DNA from: an uncultured Dehalococcoidia bacterium | GTDB taxonomy: Bacteria > Chloroflexota > Dehalococcoidia > Lucifugimonadales > G958296245 | Length of the DNA: 64,000 nucleotides | Assembly: GCA_958296245.1 (NCBI GenBank) | Contig: OY282458.1 | Span: forward strand, 1,912,197 to 1,976,196 | Direction of reading: 5' to 3' | Shown: positions 1 to 10,100 of the stretch, one piece after another | How the letters are laid out: each line of letters opens with the position of its first letter | Numbering within the stretch: position 1 is the first letter of the stretch | The notes under the pieces: generated by a model | The model's input: the letters and a program-made list of their open reading frames with translations, nothing else | Database searches by the model: none | What the model was told of the DNA's origin: nothing | Translations under genes and position numbers: made by a program

Positions 1-673
1 CCGTAGGCTTGAACTCTCGCTCGAATCCGGACACGACGCCCGCGCTCATCGAGCCTACCAGCCCCAGCGGGTTGCCGACCGCAAACACCTCGTCGCCGAC
101 CCGCATCGCGGAGGGGTTGCCGATGGTCGCAGGCAGGACCAAGTTGGGCGCCGCCGCCGGCGCCAGGACCGCAATATCGCTCTCGGGGTCTGCGTCGACG
201 AGCGTGGCGGACGTAGTGGTCCCGTCCGCGAAAGCGACCTGTATCTCCGACGCCCCTTCGACGACGTGTAGCGCGGTAAGCACCTCGGCGCCGCTGTTGA
301 TGACCACGCCGCTGCCCATGCCCAAGCCATCCCCTCCTCCCATAACCTGGACGACGACCAGCGAGGGCAGGATAGCTTGATAGACCTGCGCCGAGACGAC
401 GGGGGCCGGCGTTGCAGAGGCCATAGCCTCAGCGACCGCCTCCTCAACGTCCATTGCAGTGAGCTGCAGGGCATCGGTTTGGAATGCCCTCCAGAGTAAC
501 ACGGCAAGCAGCAACGCCGCCGCACCGAATACGATGAGCATGAGAGCGGCGTAGCGCTTGCGCATGTCCTGCCACCGTTCCCTCCAAGTCGATGACTTCG
601 GGGCATCGGTCGCCGCCTGTGCTATCCGCCGCTCCGGGCCGAGCCTATCCGGCCGAATGGTTCCGCGGAGCAA
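1..673 (-). CDS. HtrA/DegP-like trypsin-fold serine protease, N-terminal part
   Basis: Open frame running off the left edge of the window, about 224 residues visible. The start is a TTG at 673 with AGGAGG five bases upstream and an in-frame TGA just before it. A basic N-terminal segment leads into one hydrophobic helix (ALMLIVFGAAALLLAVLLW, roughly residues 43-61), so the protein is membrane-anchored. The protease domain follows, with the glycine-rich GMGSGVVI strand, the catalytic His in LTALHVVEG and the catalytic Asp in DPESDIAVL. The Ser and any PDZ domain lie outside the window. HtrA proteins degrade or refold damaged envelope proteins. The family call is firm; substrate and PDZ content cannot be judged. 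Confidence 0.85.
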   Translation of the reverse strand, partial: MLRGTIRPDRLGPERRIAQAATDAPKSSTWRERWQDMRKRYAALMLIVFGAAALLLAVLLWRAFQTDALQLTAMDVEEAVAEAMASATPAPVVSAQVYQAILPSLVVVQVMGGGDGLGMGSGVVINSGAEVLTALHVVEGASEIQVAFADGTTTSATLVDADPESDIAVLAPAAAPNLVLPATIGNPSAMRVGDEVFAVGNPLGLVGSMSAGVVSGFEREFKPT

Positions 674-935
674 TGCCGCCTCCTTGCTTCAGCGCGCGCC
701 CCAAGGTACGCGGCGGAAGTCTCACACTGACGCGTCGATATGCACCCCTGCCGCCTGAGGGCGGTGTTGGAGGCCGGGCCCTGCACAGTTCGAAATTCTG
801 CGAACCCCGCCCTCGAGCCCAACGATCGGAGCGCCTCCGGCTGCTCACCCTACCGGCGGAGGCATTCCGCCTCTGTGGCCGCCGGAGGAGTCATATAATA
901 TCTACGTCGTAACTGAAAACGGGGATTCCTCCGGG

Positions 936-1664
936 TCATAGCGGGAGCGTCCGCTCGACCTCCCTCAACCTGTGGCGGCGTTGCAGCATGTCCGGCATTA
1001 CCTCGGACACCAGATCCCAGAAGGCTTTCGAGTGGTTCATAAACGTCAGGTGCGCCAGCTCATGTACGGCGACGTACTCGATCAGGGCGGGCTCCAACAT
1101 CATCAACCGCCAGCTGAAGCGCAGCGTACCGTCTGTGCCGCAACTGCCCCATCGGCGCCTCTGATAGCCGATGAGTATCAGGGGCATGACGGAGACGCCA
1201 AGCAGGCGCCGCCACTGCTCGACGCTGGCGCACAGGCGCTCGGCAGCTCGGGTACGGTACCACTCCACCACGGCGGCGCGGAGCCGCTCGCTGCGCGCGC
1301 CGCGGGGAATGCCCTTCGGAGCCGATATGCAGAGCCGCCAATGGTCGAAGCGGACCTCAGGTGAGAGCACGTCTGCGCGCTTCACCACCACGCGCAGGTT
1401 GCGGCCCAGGTACGGCAGCGTTTCACCGCTGACGAAGCGCTTCGGTGCGGGCGCGCGCGCCGACTCCTCAACACGGCTCAGTATCCAAGATGCCCGCTTG
1501 CGCACGATGTCGCGCAGGTCGCCGGCCGGTGTCGCCGAAGGAGAGTAGACCTGGACGGCGCCGCCATCCAAGGTTATCTGTACCGTCTTCTTGCGGCGCG
1601 TGCTGCGCCGGACCTCATACTCTATGGTGGAACCGCCGACCCGGACGCTGTCACGCTCGGCCAC
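936..1664 (-). CDS. YgjP-type (WLM/DUF45) zinc metallopeptidase
   Basis: 242 residues, the usual size for the YgjP family. The N-terminal half carries basic strands (EYEVRRSTRRKKTVQITL), then the family signature RRWGSC. The zinc site near the C-terminus is HELAH (about residues 201-205) with a third His in MNHSKAFW (about 211), giving the HExxH-x5-H pattern of WLM/SprT-like peptidases. YgjP-like proteins are cytoplasmic; relatives act in DNA-protein crosslink or protein turnover, but the substrate here is unknown. It lies alone on the minus strand between the protease fragment and a family A repeat. The open frame is clean and all metal ligands are present. Confidence 0.85.
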   Translation of the reverse strand: MAERDSVRVGGSTIEYEVRRSTRRKKTVQITLDGGAVQVYSPSATPAGDLRDIVRKRASWILSRVEESARAPAPKRFVSGETLPYLGRNLRVVVKRADVLSPEVRFDHWRLCISAPKGIPRGARSERLRAAVVEWYRTRAAERLCASVEQWRRLLGVSVMPLILIGYQRRRWGSCGTDGTLRFSWRLMMLEPALIEYVAVHELAHLTFMNHSKAFWDLVSEVMPDMLQRRHRLREVERTLPL

Positions 1665-1775
1665 AACCCATTCCTCCGTCGGGTCGGTGCTGGTGAAGCC
1701 TCTGAGCAGTCGAATCCACCGCCCTGACAGACCTATTCTACCCTGCGGCGCCCAGCCCGATGGTGAAACCCCAAA

Positions 1776-1850
1776 GAAACTGTTCAGACTCTGTGAGACT
1801 AAAGGGGGGAACTGGGGGGCACAGCCCCCAGACCCCCTGCCAAGAGGGGA
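1776..1850. repeat. Family A dispersed repeat, partial copy
   Basis: This segment starts with the family A end GAAACTGTTCAG, continues with CTGTGAGAC and then the GC hairpin core ACTGGGGGG...GCCCCCAG and CCCCCTGCC. No matching right-hand inverted end is visible before the reductase gene, so the copy looks truncated. It lies between the YgjP-like gene and the 3' end of the reductase gene. Confidence 0.75.
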
Positions 1851-2024
1851 GAGCCTCCCTGGACTTCAAGGGGTTGCGGCAAGTACGAGGCGTGCTGCCT
1901 CCTTACGCTTCCTGTTCAGGAAGCACCCGAAGGACGGCGGCGCAGAAATGGGAGTGCGGAGAGACGATGCCCCCGTCGGGAAGGCCGAGGGTGTCCCCCG
2001 GACTCAACCCCAAGGACAGGGCGG

Positions 2025-3782
2025 CTAGATGGCGCACTCCCCCTCGCCGCGCTCCAGCTTGTACTTGACCGTCTTGTCCCAGTCGATGTAGGTGTCGAGG
2101 GTGTCCCGGTTCAACTCCCCTACTTCCTTCAACTCCTGCATCAGGGGATCGAAGGATGCAGCGCCGACTCGAACAGCGAAGTCCTTGAACTGCTCTCCAT
2201 CGTTGCGGCTCTCTTGGTAATAGCCAACGATCTTCTTGAGGGCCTCGGGTACGCGCTTGGAGGGCACCTTGGTCTTGACCCGTAGGCCCATTCGGGCGTC
2301 CCCTTCGTCGTAGCTCCCTCCGACGAACAGCTCGTAGGCGGGCACCTGCCCCCCGGGGGCCTTGGCCGCCGCGCCGTGGAAGCCGATGTCGGCAATGTGA
2401 TGCTGCCCACAACCGTTGGGGCAGCCGCTCATCTTCACGTGCATCTGCCGCAGCAGCGGATCCGACAAGTCGAACTGCTCCACCGTCTGCTCAACGGCCC
2501 TACCGAGTCCCATTGACGCCGTGATGCCCAGCTTGCAGCTATCCGTACCGGGGCAGGAGACCACGTCCGTTATCTCATGGGCGCCGGCGCCGCCGAAGCC
2601 GATGCGCCCCAGCTCTTCCCAGACCTCGTACAACGCCGTCTCAGGCACCCACCGGAACGCTAGGTTCTGCTGATGCGTTATGCGCGCCCGTCCGCCCGCA
2701 TACTTGCGCGAGACGTCCGCGAGCTCATGCCACTGCTCGGCGCCTATGTCGCCCAGGGGCAGCTTCGCGGTAACGACCTTGTATCCCTTCTGCTTCTGCG
2801 AGTGGACGTTGGTCTCCGCCCACCGCTCGAAGTCGTGGTGATGACCGTTGGAGCGGTATCCACTCGCCGTGGGTTCCGGCGCGTCTAAAGATTCGTCCTC
2901 CAAGAAGAGTAGCGGCGTGGGATCGAAGGACCTCTGGGCCCATTCCTCCTTCAACTCTTCGTCGATCTGCTCGCGGAACGCATCGATGCCTATCCTCGCG
3001 ATATAGAACTTGATGCGGGCCTTCATCCTATTCTTGCGCAACTCGTTGGTCCGGTGGAAGACGCGGATCACCGCCTCGGTGACCTTCAGGTACTCGTCCA
3101 CGGGCACGAAGTCGTACAAAGTCGGCGCTATCTTGGGCATGATGGATGTGCCGCCGCCGGTCAGCACCTGGAATCCACGCCGCCCGCCCTCGACCTTGGG
3201 AATGAACCCCATGTCGTGGATCGCCGTGATGGCGCAGTCGCGCTCACAGCCTGAAAAGGCAGTCTTGAATTTTCGGGGAAGCGCCTGCGTATACGGGTGT
3301 CTGACGAAATAGCGGGCGTAGGCCGCCGCGTACGGGGTGACGTCGAACGGCTCGTCGGCGCAGACCCCCGCCATTGGGCAGCCGGTCACGTTGCGGACCG
3401 TGTTGCCGCAGGCCTCCCTCGTCGTCAGCCCCACTGCGCCGAGCAGCCGCAGCAGGCCCGGCGTGTCCTGAAGCTTGACGTGGTGGAACTGGACGTTCTC
3501 GCGTGTCGTCACGTGGCCCTTGTTGAGCGGGGCGAACCGGGCGGACACCTCGCCGAGCGCGTCCATCTGCTCGGCGGTGAGGCCGCCGAACGGCACCTTC
3601 ACCCGGACCATTTGGGCGTCGGGCTGGCGCTGGCCGTAGATACCCTGCTTGAGCCTGAACGCCTGGAACTCCGTCTCGTCCCACTCTCCGGCTTGGAACC
3701 GCTTCACCTGGAGATCGAAGTCCTCAATCTCCTCCGGACGAATTTCGATAACACCTTTAGCTCGTTGAGCTGCATGCACCAT
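2025..3782 (-). CDS. Ferredoxin-type nitrite/sulfite reductase (siroheme, 4Fe-4S)
   Basis: 585 residues from the ATG at 3782, which has AGGAG ten bases upstream; an in-frame ATG at 3872 would add 30 basic residues encoded within a leader hairpin and is less likely. The protein has the duplicated ferredoxin-like/siroheme fold. The first half shows NVTGCPMAGV and SGCERDCAI. The second half carries the cluster ligands CPGTDSC (near residue 407) and SGCPNGCGQHH (near 450), the C-x5-C and C-x3-C pattern that bridges the 4Fe-4S cluster to siroheme. It catalyses six-electron reduction of sulfite to sulfide or nitrite to ammonia with ferredoxin. Sequence alone does not settle which substrate. No sulfate-activation or nitrate genes are nearby. 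Confidence 0.9.
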   Translation of the reverse strand: MVHAAQRAKGVIEIRPEEIEDFDLQVKRFQAGEWDETEFQAFRLKQGIYGQRQPDAQMVRVKVPFGGLTAEQMDALGEVSARFAPLNKGHVTTRENVQFHHVKLQDTPGLLRLLGAVGLTTREACGNTVRNVTGCPMAGVCADEPFDVTPYAAAYARYFVRHPYTQALPRKFKTAFSGCERDCAITAIHDMGFIPKVEGGRRGFQVLTGGGTSIMPKIAPTLYDFVPVDEYLKVTEAVIRVFHRTNELRKNRMKARIKFYIARIGIDAFREQIDEELKEEWAQRSFDPTPLLFLEDESLDAPEPTASGYRSNGHHHDFERWAETNVHSQKQKGYKVVTAKLPLGDIGAEQWHELADVSRKYAGGRARITHQQNLAFRWVPETALYEVWEELGRIGFGGAGAHEITDVVSCPGTDSCKLGITASMGLGRAVEQTVEQFDLSDPLLRQMHVKMSGCPNGCGQHHIADIGFHGAAAKAPGGQVPAYELFVGGSYDEGDARMGLRVKTKVPSKRVPEALKKIVGYYQESRNDGEQFKDFAVRVGAASFDPLMQELKEVGELNRDTLDTYIDWDKTVKYKLERGEGECAI

Positions 3783-3920
3783 GTGGGTTTGTCTCCTAGG
3801 CTTCAAGAAAAGACGACGCCCCGCTCGTGTATATACCGGGCGGGGCGGTTTTAACCTGGCAGGCGACGCCATCCGACCCTATGGGTCGGGTATACAGATG
3901 CAGGAGGGCATCGCCTCAGT
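3783..3920 (-). promoter_or_regulatory. Structured 5' leader of the nitrite/sulfite reductase gene (riboswitch-like)
   Basis: Read on the minus strand, the leader has a long stem formed by 3907-3916 and 3861-3870 (AGGCGATGCC against GGCGTCGCCT, one mismatch). It encloses a 16-nt single-stranded stretch and a perfect hairpin CCGACCCATAGGGTCGG (3873-3889). A second GC-rich hairpin (about 3816-3845, CGCCCCG arms around a GTATATAC loop) follows, then a T-rich run, then the ribosome site. An aptamer-like fold followed by a terminator-like hairpin suggests cis-regulation. I could not match it to a known riboswitch class. Confidence 0.4.
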
Positions 3921-4204
3921 GAACATGCCGCCAAGTCTAGCAACACGCCCCCAGCGTGTCAATCTACTTGGCAACACCGAGCCTGTCCCAGATTAGTAGG
4001 CTGTGTAACTTCATTTTAGGACGGCGCTGCACTCATCCGTCTTTCCGGCGCAGGCCGGAATCCTAAGGGTGGCCGCGGGCGAGACGCCCGCGCTCCCAGT
4101 GGGACAGACTCCCTACGCATAGGCCCTTGAATGCCCGCCCGGATACAAGTACCCTGCCTTATCATCCGCGCCGGGCGCGGCTTCTACCGGAGTAGCTTAC
4201 GGTC
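3921..4204. other. Intergenic spacer between divergent reductase and addB genes
   Basis: About 280 bases with no convincing open frame. It contains short GC-rich inverted segments (for example GGGCGAGACGCCCGCGCTCCC near 4078) and must hold promoters for both divergent units, but no clear -35/-10 pair stands out. Confidence 0.4.
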
Positions 4205-4261
4205 ATATCCAACCCAATAGTCATCAGCGGAGGCCCCAGTAGCGGCAAGACCGAGGAGGTC

Positions 4262-7132
4262 GTGTCGCGGCTGGCCGCCCTCTACGAGATCAACCCGTTC
4301 TACGACGCTGCTGTCCTCGTCCCGACGAGCCGGCACGGCGACCAGTTACGCAGACGCCTCGTCTCCCGGTGCGGGGTTGCTCTCCGGCTCCGAGTGGAGA
4401 CTATAGCCCAATTCAGCCGGACACTGGCTCACGACGCCGGGGGGCCGTCCCAAACGGTGGCCCTGGAACTCTTGACCCGAACGGCTCGCCGCGAGATCGA
4501 ACAAGGGGCAGCCTCATACTTTGGTCCCATCGCCGGCTCCGAAGGGTTAGGCAACCTGCTGAGCGCTGCCGTCGGCGACCTGCTGGCGGAGGCCATCGAG
4601 CCGCAGGCGCTCAGTGAGGCGGCTGAGAAGTCGGGGTCCCCCGGCCTAATAGCTCTCAGCGCCATCTTTGCGGCGTACCGCTCCGCCCTCGACCTCCGGC
4701 GCTGGCTGCACCCCGCGCAAGCGGCCTTGGCTGCAACCACGGCCGTGAGAGCAGGCGCCGCACTGCCGGACTTGGTGATGGTAGACGGCTTTCAGATCCT
4801 CCGGGGCGCTGAGGTCACGCTCCTCGAAGCGGTCGCCGAGCGCTCGGAAGTCGTCATTACGCTCGACCCCTGTTCGGGGAAGAGGGCCCGGTATGACTAC
4901 GAACAACTCCTGGCCCGGCTTCCGGGCGTCGAGGTCCGAGAGTTGAAGAAGCGGACGCCAACTCGGCCTACGGAGGCGACCGCTTTCTCCGCCGCAGACC
5001 GAGAAGACCAACTGCGCGCCATCGCAAGGCAGATCAAGCAGCGCCTAACCGAAATCCCGACGCTACGCCCCTCCGATTGCGCCGTCGCATTCAGGCGGGT
5101 GCAACCCCACCTTGGCCTCGCCAGGCAGGTGTTCGCCGAGTACGACCTCCCCCTCGATCCCGCAGCGGGAGAGCGTCTCAACACCCGGCCTCTGGGGGTC
5201 TGGCTGCGCCGCCTGCTGCGCCTTGCCCAGGACGGCTGGCGCCTGATCGACCTTGCCGCAGTGCTATCGAGCGGGTTCGTCGATCTGGACCGATGGCGGC
5301 TATCACAAGGCGACGTGGCCCGTATCACCCGGCGAGGACGGCAGACCAGACTATGGGCCGGGCAGGACGCGCTGGCGCAGATCGCGGAAGGTCTGCGAGC
5401 GTGCGCCGACGAATCCCCTTCTGAACCGGCTCGCGAGATGTGGCGCCGTATCGCGGACGGCATGGCCGCCGCACTCGAAGACCTGCGCAGCCTGCTGGAA
5501 CAGCCGCCGAGCACCGCCGCCGACCATGCGCGGCGCCTCGACGAAGCCCTGTTTGGCGCTCACGCCCTCATCCGGCCTGCCTCGTTGACCCTGCCCGGCG
5601 TCGACCTGGAGATCGACGCCCTCCGCGTCTACCTACGCGACATTGCGTCATCTCATGAGACGCTTGGAGGCAGCCCCGAACCGTTCGAAAGGTTCGTAGA
5701 CCGCCTCGAAAGGAAGCTCGACGCAGCCGCGGTATTGCTTCGCGATGCCGGCGGCGTCCTCCTTGCGCCGATGCACACGCTCCACGGCCTGCGTTTCGAC
5801 TACGTCGCCCTTGGGGGGCTCATCGAAGGGGAGTTCCCCGCGCAGCGCACCGGGACGGCCTTGCTCGACAACGGCGCGAGGGACGCGCTGAACGAGGCGG
5901 GCCTTGCCCTGCCGCCGGAGCCGCAACTGGCCGAGGACGAGCTTTGGGAGTCCGCGAGGACACGCTCGGACGGCGCTCTCTCGGTCTGGAAGACTCGTCT
6001 CGACGACCGAGGCCGGCACGCCGCGCCCTCGTACTACTTCGACTTACTGACTCGCCGCGACCCCATCGAAACGAGACCGATCGCGCCCGAACACGCCGCC
6101 TCCCCACGCGAGCTTGCCATTGCCTGCAGCCGCCTGTGGTCTGCGCGAGGGCGGTTGAGGCCTCAGGGGTCAGAGGCGTGGCCGGTGGTGCGGGCGGCAG
6201 TCGCCGTCGAGCAACGCCGCCGCTCGTTCGGTCACGGAGGCAGGTACGAAGGCCGCCTCGATGCCCAGCTCGTCCCGCTCCTCACCGACGAGGACGCGGA
6301 GTGGAGCGCCTCACGGCTCGAATCCTACAGGACGTGCGCGTTCCAATTCTTCAGCCGCTACGCCCTGCGGCTGAAGAAGCTGGACGAGGAGATGGACAGC
6401 GCCGACGCCCTGACACGCGGAATCGTCATCCACGAGATCATGCAGGACGTGTTGGAGCCGCTGGTAGCACAGGACCTCCCCCTGACGCCGGACACCCTCG
6501 GCCAGGCGGTCGCCCGCCTGAAGGTCAACGGCCGGCGCAAGTGGAACATGGCGCCCAGCGAGAAGGGCTTTGGCCGCGCCGCCCTGTGGCGGCTCGAGGC
6601 GGAAGCCGCCTTCCAACAGATCGAGATGCTGCTGAAGCGTGAGGCCGAGGAGAGTAAGCGCGCCGGCGTCACACGCATCTTGGGAATCGAGAAGAAGATC
6701 GAGGCGTCCCTACCCCTGGCCCCCCCAATACGGGTCACCGCAACAGTCGACCGGCTCGACGAAGGCGACGGCCTCGTCGTGATCGTCGACTACAAGTCGG
6801 GGAAAGAGATACGCAAGAGCCACGTGAGGGACGGCCGCCGCCTTCAACTCCAACTCTACGCCTACCTGGCCCGCGAAGAAGCCGCCGCCGAGAGGGTCAC
6901 GGCACGCTATGCGTGGCTCGACCCCGGTCTCAAGACCTGGGACCTCGACTCATCGAGACCTGAGGACCAGGAGGTCTTGGAAGAAGTCTCCCAGATCGCC
7001 CAGGAGGTGAGAACCGCCGTCGCGGCGGGCGACTTCAGGGTAAATCCGCAGGTGAAGCCCTGTCCCTCCTACTGCTCATTCAGGCACGTCTGCCGGGTGA
7101 ACGAGTACAGCAGATGGAAACGCTGGGACTGA
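4262..7132 (+). CDS. addB: AddB-like helicase/nuclease subunit with 4Fe-4S PD-(D/E)xK domain
   Basis: 956 residues from the first standard start (GTG 4262). The same frame stays open back to a TAG at 4193, and this upstream part encodes the P-loop GGPSSGKTEE, which AddB proteins have at their extreme N-terminus, so the real start is probably non-standard (ATA 4205 or nearby, with GGAG at 4189). The C-terminal nuclease has VDYKSGK (about residue 842) and QLQLYAYLA. Cluster cysteines are CAFQFF (about 692) and CPSYCSFRHVC (about 932). With AddA it processes double-strand breaks for recombination and destroys foreign linear DNA. It overlaps addA by 19 bases, which implies coupled translation. 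Confidence 0.88.
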   Translation: MSRLAALYEINPFYDAAVLVPTSRHGDQLRRRLVSRCGVALRLRVETIAQFSRTLAHDAGGPSQTVALELLTRTARREIEQGAASYFGPIAGSEGLGNLLSAAVGDLLAEAIEPQALSEAAEKSGSPGLIALSAIFAAYRSALDLRRWLHPAQAALAATTAVRAGAALPDLVMVDGFQILRGAEVTLLEAVAERSEVVITLDPCSGKRARYDYEQLLARLPGVEVRELKKRTPTRPTEATAFSAADREDQLRAIARQIKQRLTEIPTLRPSDCAVAFRRVQPHLGLARQVFAEYDLPLDPAAGERLNTRPLGVWLRRLLRLAQDGWRLIDLAAVLSSGFVDLDRWRLSQGDVARITRRGRQTRLWAGQDALAQIAEGLRACADESPSEPAREMWRRIADGMAAALEDLRSLLEQPPSTAADHARRLDEALFGAHALIRPASLTLPGVDLEIDALRVYLRDIASSHETLGGSPEPFERFVDRLERKLDAAAVLLRDAGGVLLAPMHTLHGLRFDYVALGGLIEGEFPAQRTGTALLDNGARDALNEAGLALPPEPQLAEDELWESARTRSDGALSVWKTRLDDRGRHAAPSYYFDLLTRRDPIETRPIAPEHAASPRELAIACSRLWSARGRLRPQGSEAWPVVRAAVAVEQRRRSFGHGGRYEGRLDAQLVPLLTDEDAEWSASRLESYRTCAFQFFSRYALRLKKLDEEMDSADALTRGIVIHEIMQDVLEPLVAQDLPLTPDTLGQAVARLKVNGRRKWNMAPSEKGFGRAALWRLEAEAAFQQIEMLLKREAEESKRAGVTRILGIEKKIEASLPLAPPIRVTATVDRLDEGDGLVVIVDYKSGKEIRKSHVRDGRRLQLQLYAYLAREEAAAERVTARYAWLDPGLKTWDLDSSRPEDQEVLEEVSQIAQEVRTAVAAGDFRVNPQVKPCPSYCSFRHVCRVNEYSRWKRWD

Positions 7133-10100
7133 CGAGCGAGCAGGCGGGGGTCGTCAGCGCGCGCGGACGCGACGTGCTGGTAATGGCGGGCGCGGGGAGC
7201 GGCAAGACGCGCGTGCTCGTGGAGCGCTACGTCTCCCTCCTCGGCGAGTACGCCATCCCCCAGATAGCGGCGGTTACCTTCACCGACGCGGCCGCGGCGG
7301 AGATGCGCGAGCGGGTACGCAAGGAGGTGCTCGATCAGCCGGCGCTGGCTCGCCATCGGGCGCACCTGGATGAAGCCGTAATCGGCACGATCCATTCGCT
7401 GTGCCTCCGCATACTCAGAGAGCACCCCGTGGAGGCGGCCATAGACCCATCCGCCCGAGTCCTCTCCGAGGACGAGGCGGAACTCGAAACCATCACGGCC
7501 TGCGCGGACGCGATTGAGGAAGCTGCCGCCGCTGACGACCGCCGGGCCCTGGTACTGAGGGAGGTCGGCGCTTACACGTTGACCAATCACCTCCCCTATC
7601 TGGTGGCGCGGCGGAACGAGGTCGAGTCCGCCTACAGGGCCCTGAGAGGAGACGCTCCGGCGGCATGGGCCAAGGAGATAAAACCGCGGCTGGACGCCGA
7701 CGCGCGCGCTGCCGTGGAGCAGGCGCGCCCACAGCTCACCGAGTGGGCGGCACGGCTCCAAGACGCCCACGCCAACGCGGGAGAGGACGTGTTCTCCCTC
7801 ATGCTGGGGGACTTCCTGGAAGCCTTGGGCGATCCGGGGCAAGGCGACTGGCGCGGCCTGCTGGAGCGGGTCGTCGATGCAGGCCGGCGCATCAACCTGA
7901 AAGGCGGCAGCGCCATGAACTGGGGCCGCGGCGATCTCGAGGCCGCCAAAGAAACGCTGCGCGCCTTCCGGGATGCCGCGCGCCAACTGGAAAGCCTACC
8001 CAGGTGGAATGAGCACGACGACGTTGCCCTCGACGCCCTTGCTTCGCTCCGGGACCTCTTCGACGACGCGTGCGGACGGTACGCGGCTCGCAAGCAAGAG
8101 CTTGCGGCCCTGGACTACCTGGACTTGGAGTTGAAGACGGAAGCGTTGCTCAAGTCCCATCCGGGCGTCGCCGAGGCATACCGGTCGCGTTTCCGCCACC
8201 TCATGATCGACGAGCTACAGGACACTAACCCGGCCCAGGTTGCGATCCTCCGTCTGCTATCGCAAGGCGGGGACGCCGCGTCGCCGAGGCCGCACCGATT
8301 CCTCGTCGGCGACGTCAAGCAGGCCATCTACCGCTTCCGGGGCAGCGACGTGCGGCACTTCAACCGGCTCCAACGCGAGATGCAGGCGGAGGGAGACACC
8401 CTTTCGCTCAGCCAGTCATTCCGCACCCACAACCCACTGGTGGAGATACTCAACGTCATCTTCGAGTCGGTGTTTGGCGACTCGCGGGAAGAGTTCGACG
8501 CGCCTATGCAGGCTATGACCGGGCGCGGCCCCAGTGCGCCGGACGCCCCCCACCTCGTGCTCCTGCCGGTCTCCAACACGACGCCCCGGGGCGACAAGAC
8601 AACAGACGTCGAGCGCCGGCGAGTGGAGTCGGACGCCGTCGCCAAGGAGGTCGCTTCCCTTCTGGAGCGCGGCGCAGACGTATGGGACCGGGAGAAGAAG
8701 TTATATCGGCCGTCGCGGCCGTCGGACGTGGCGATCCTCCTGCGGCGGTTGACCAACGTCCACCTCTTCGAACAGGCCTTGGAGAGCAAGCAGGTCCCCT
8801 ACCGGACCCCGGCCGGTGGTGGGTTCTTCACGAGGCAAGAAGTCCTCGACCTGACGAATCTGCTCGGATGGTTGGCGGAGCCGGACGACGCCATCGCGCT
8901 GGTGGGCGCCCTGCGGTCGCCCCTCTTCATGATCGACGACCAGACCCTGCTGGCCCTCCGCTCCGGGAATCGCAAACCCTTGGATGCGCTGCACGACCCG
9001 CCGGAGAGCGTCTCCGGGGAATCCCGCTCCTTCTGCGCCCGCGCAGCCGCAGTGCTCGAGGAACTGCGGCGCAAGGTCCCGTTCGAGGCCCCGGACACGC
9101 TCATCGAGACGGCGCTTTCCCTAACGGGGTTCGAGGCGGCCTTGGCTCCTCTGCAAGGCGGAGACCAAGCCCTTGCCAACATGCGAAAGTTCGTCGGCCT
9201 AGCAAGGACCCTGGCAAGCTACTCGCTGGACGAATTCGTCACGTACCTGAGGCGGCGCCGGGACGAGCTGGAGGCCCGCGAGGGCCAGGCCGTCCTGGAC
9301 GCCTCGGACGCGGTGCGCCTGCTGACGGTTCACGGAGCCAAGGGCTTGGAGTTCCCGATAGTCTTCGTCCCGGAGGCCCACGTACCGTCGCGGGTAAATT
9401 ACGACCCCGTCCGATGGCGCGCCGAAGAGGGTATCTCCCTCACCCTCGATAAGGAGATAGGCGCAGACGGCCCCCGCCCGCGCCCCGGTTTCTACTCGCA
9501 CCTGATGGAACGGGACAAGCGGGAGGAGGCCTCGGAGCACAAACGTCTGCTCTACGTGGCCGCAACAAGAGCCGCCGACGCGCTCTACGTCAGCGGCAAC
9601 GACTCGCGCTCCGGCGACGGCTGGCTCTCCTCTATCCTGAAACCCCTCGAAACGGCCTCTCTGGAAGGTGTCGAGATCCGCTGCCCGATGCCCGTAGACC
9701 TCGACGCCATCGCCCGACGACCCGCGCCGTCGAGCGTCGCCGCACCCTCACCGGACGAAGAACAGGATTTCATACCTCCGCTTGTCGCCCGGCCGCCGGT
9801 CATCCCGCTGCGTTCGAGCACACCGGCTACGGCCCTGCATACGACGCAGCCGCTCCATACGCTCAGTCGGCACGGAGACGGTCTCGCCCTGGTCCGCGGG
9901 AGCCTCGCCCACAGGGCCATCGAACTCTGGTTCACCACCGGGGCGCGCCCTGCGCTCGTCGAACTCGCCCCCTCGCTCGGCCCCGAGCACGGCGAGCGGG
10001 CGATCGGACAGGTCGCCGCCCAAGTAGACGCCATGCTCGACCTGCTCGACGCCAACCCCCTCGCCAAAACCTTGAGAGACCCAAGCACGCGCGCCTACTT

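Noticed and set aside
3816-3845. Plus-strand transcription terminator
   Set aside because: The hairpin is followed by TTTT on the plus strand, but no plus-strand gene ends upstream. It fits better as part of the reductase leader.
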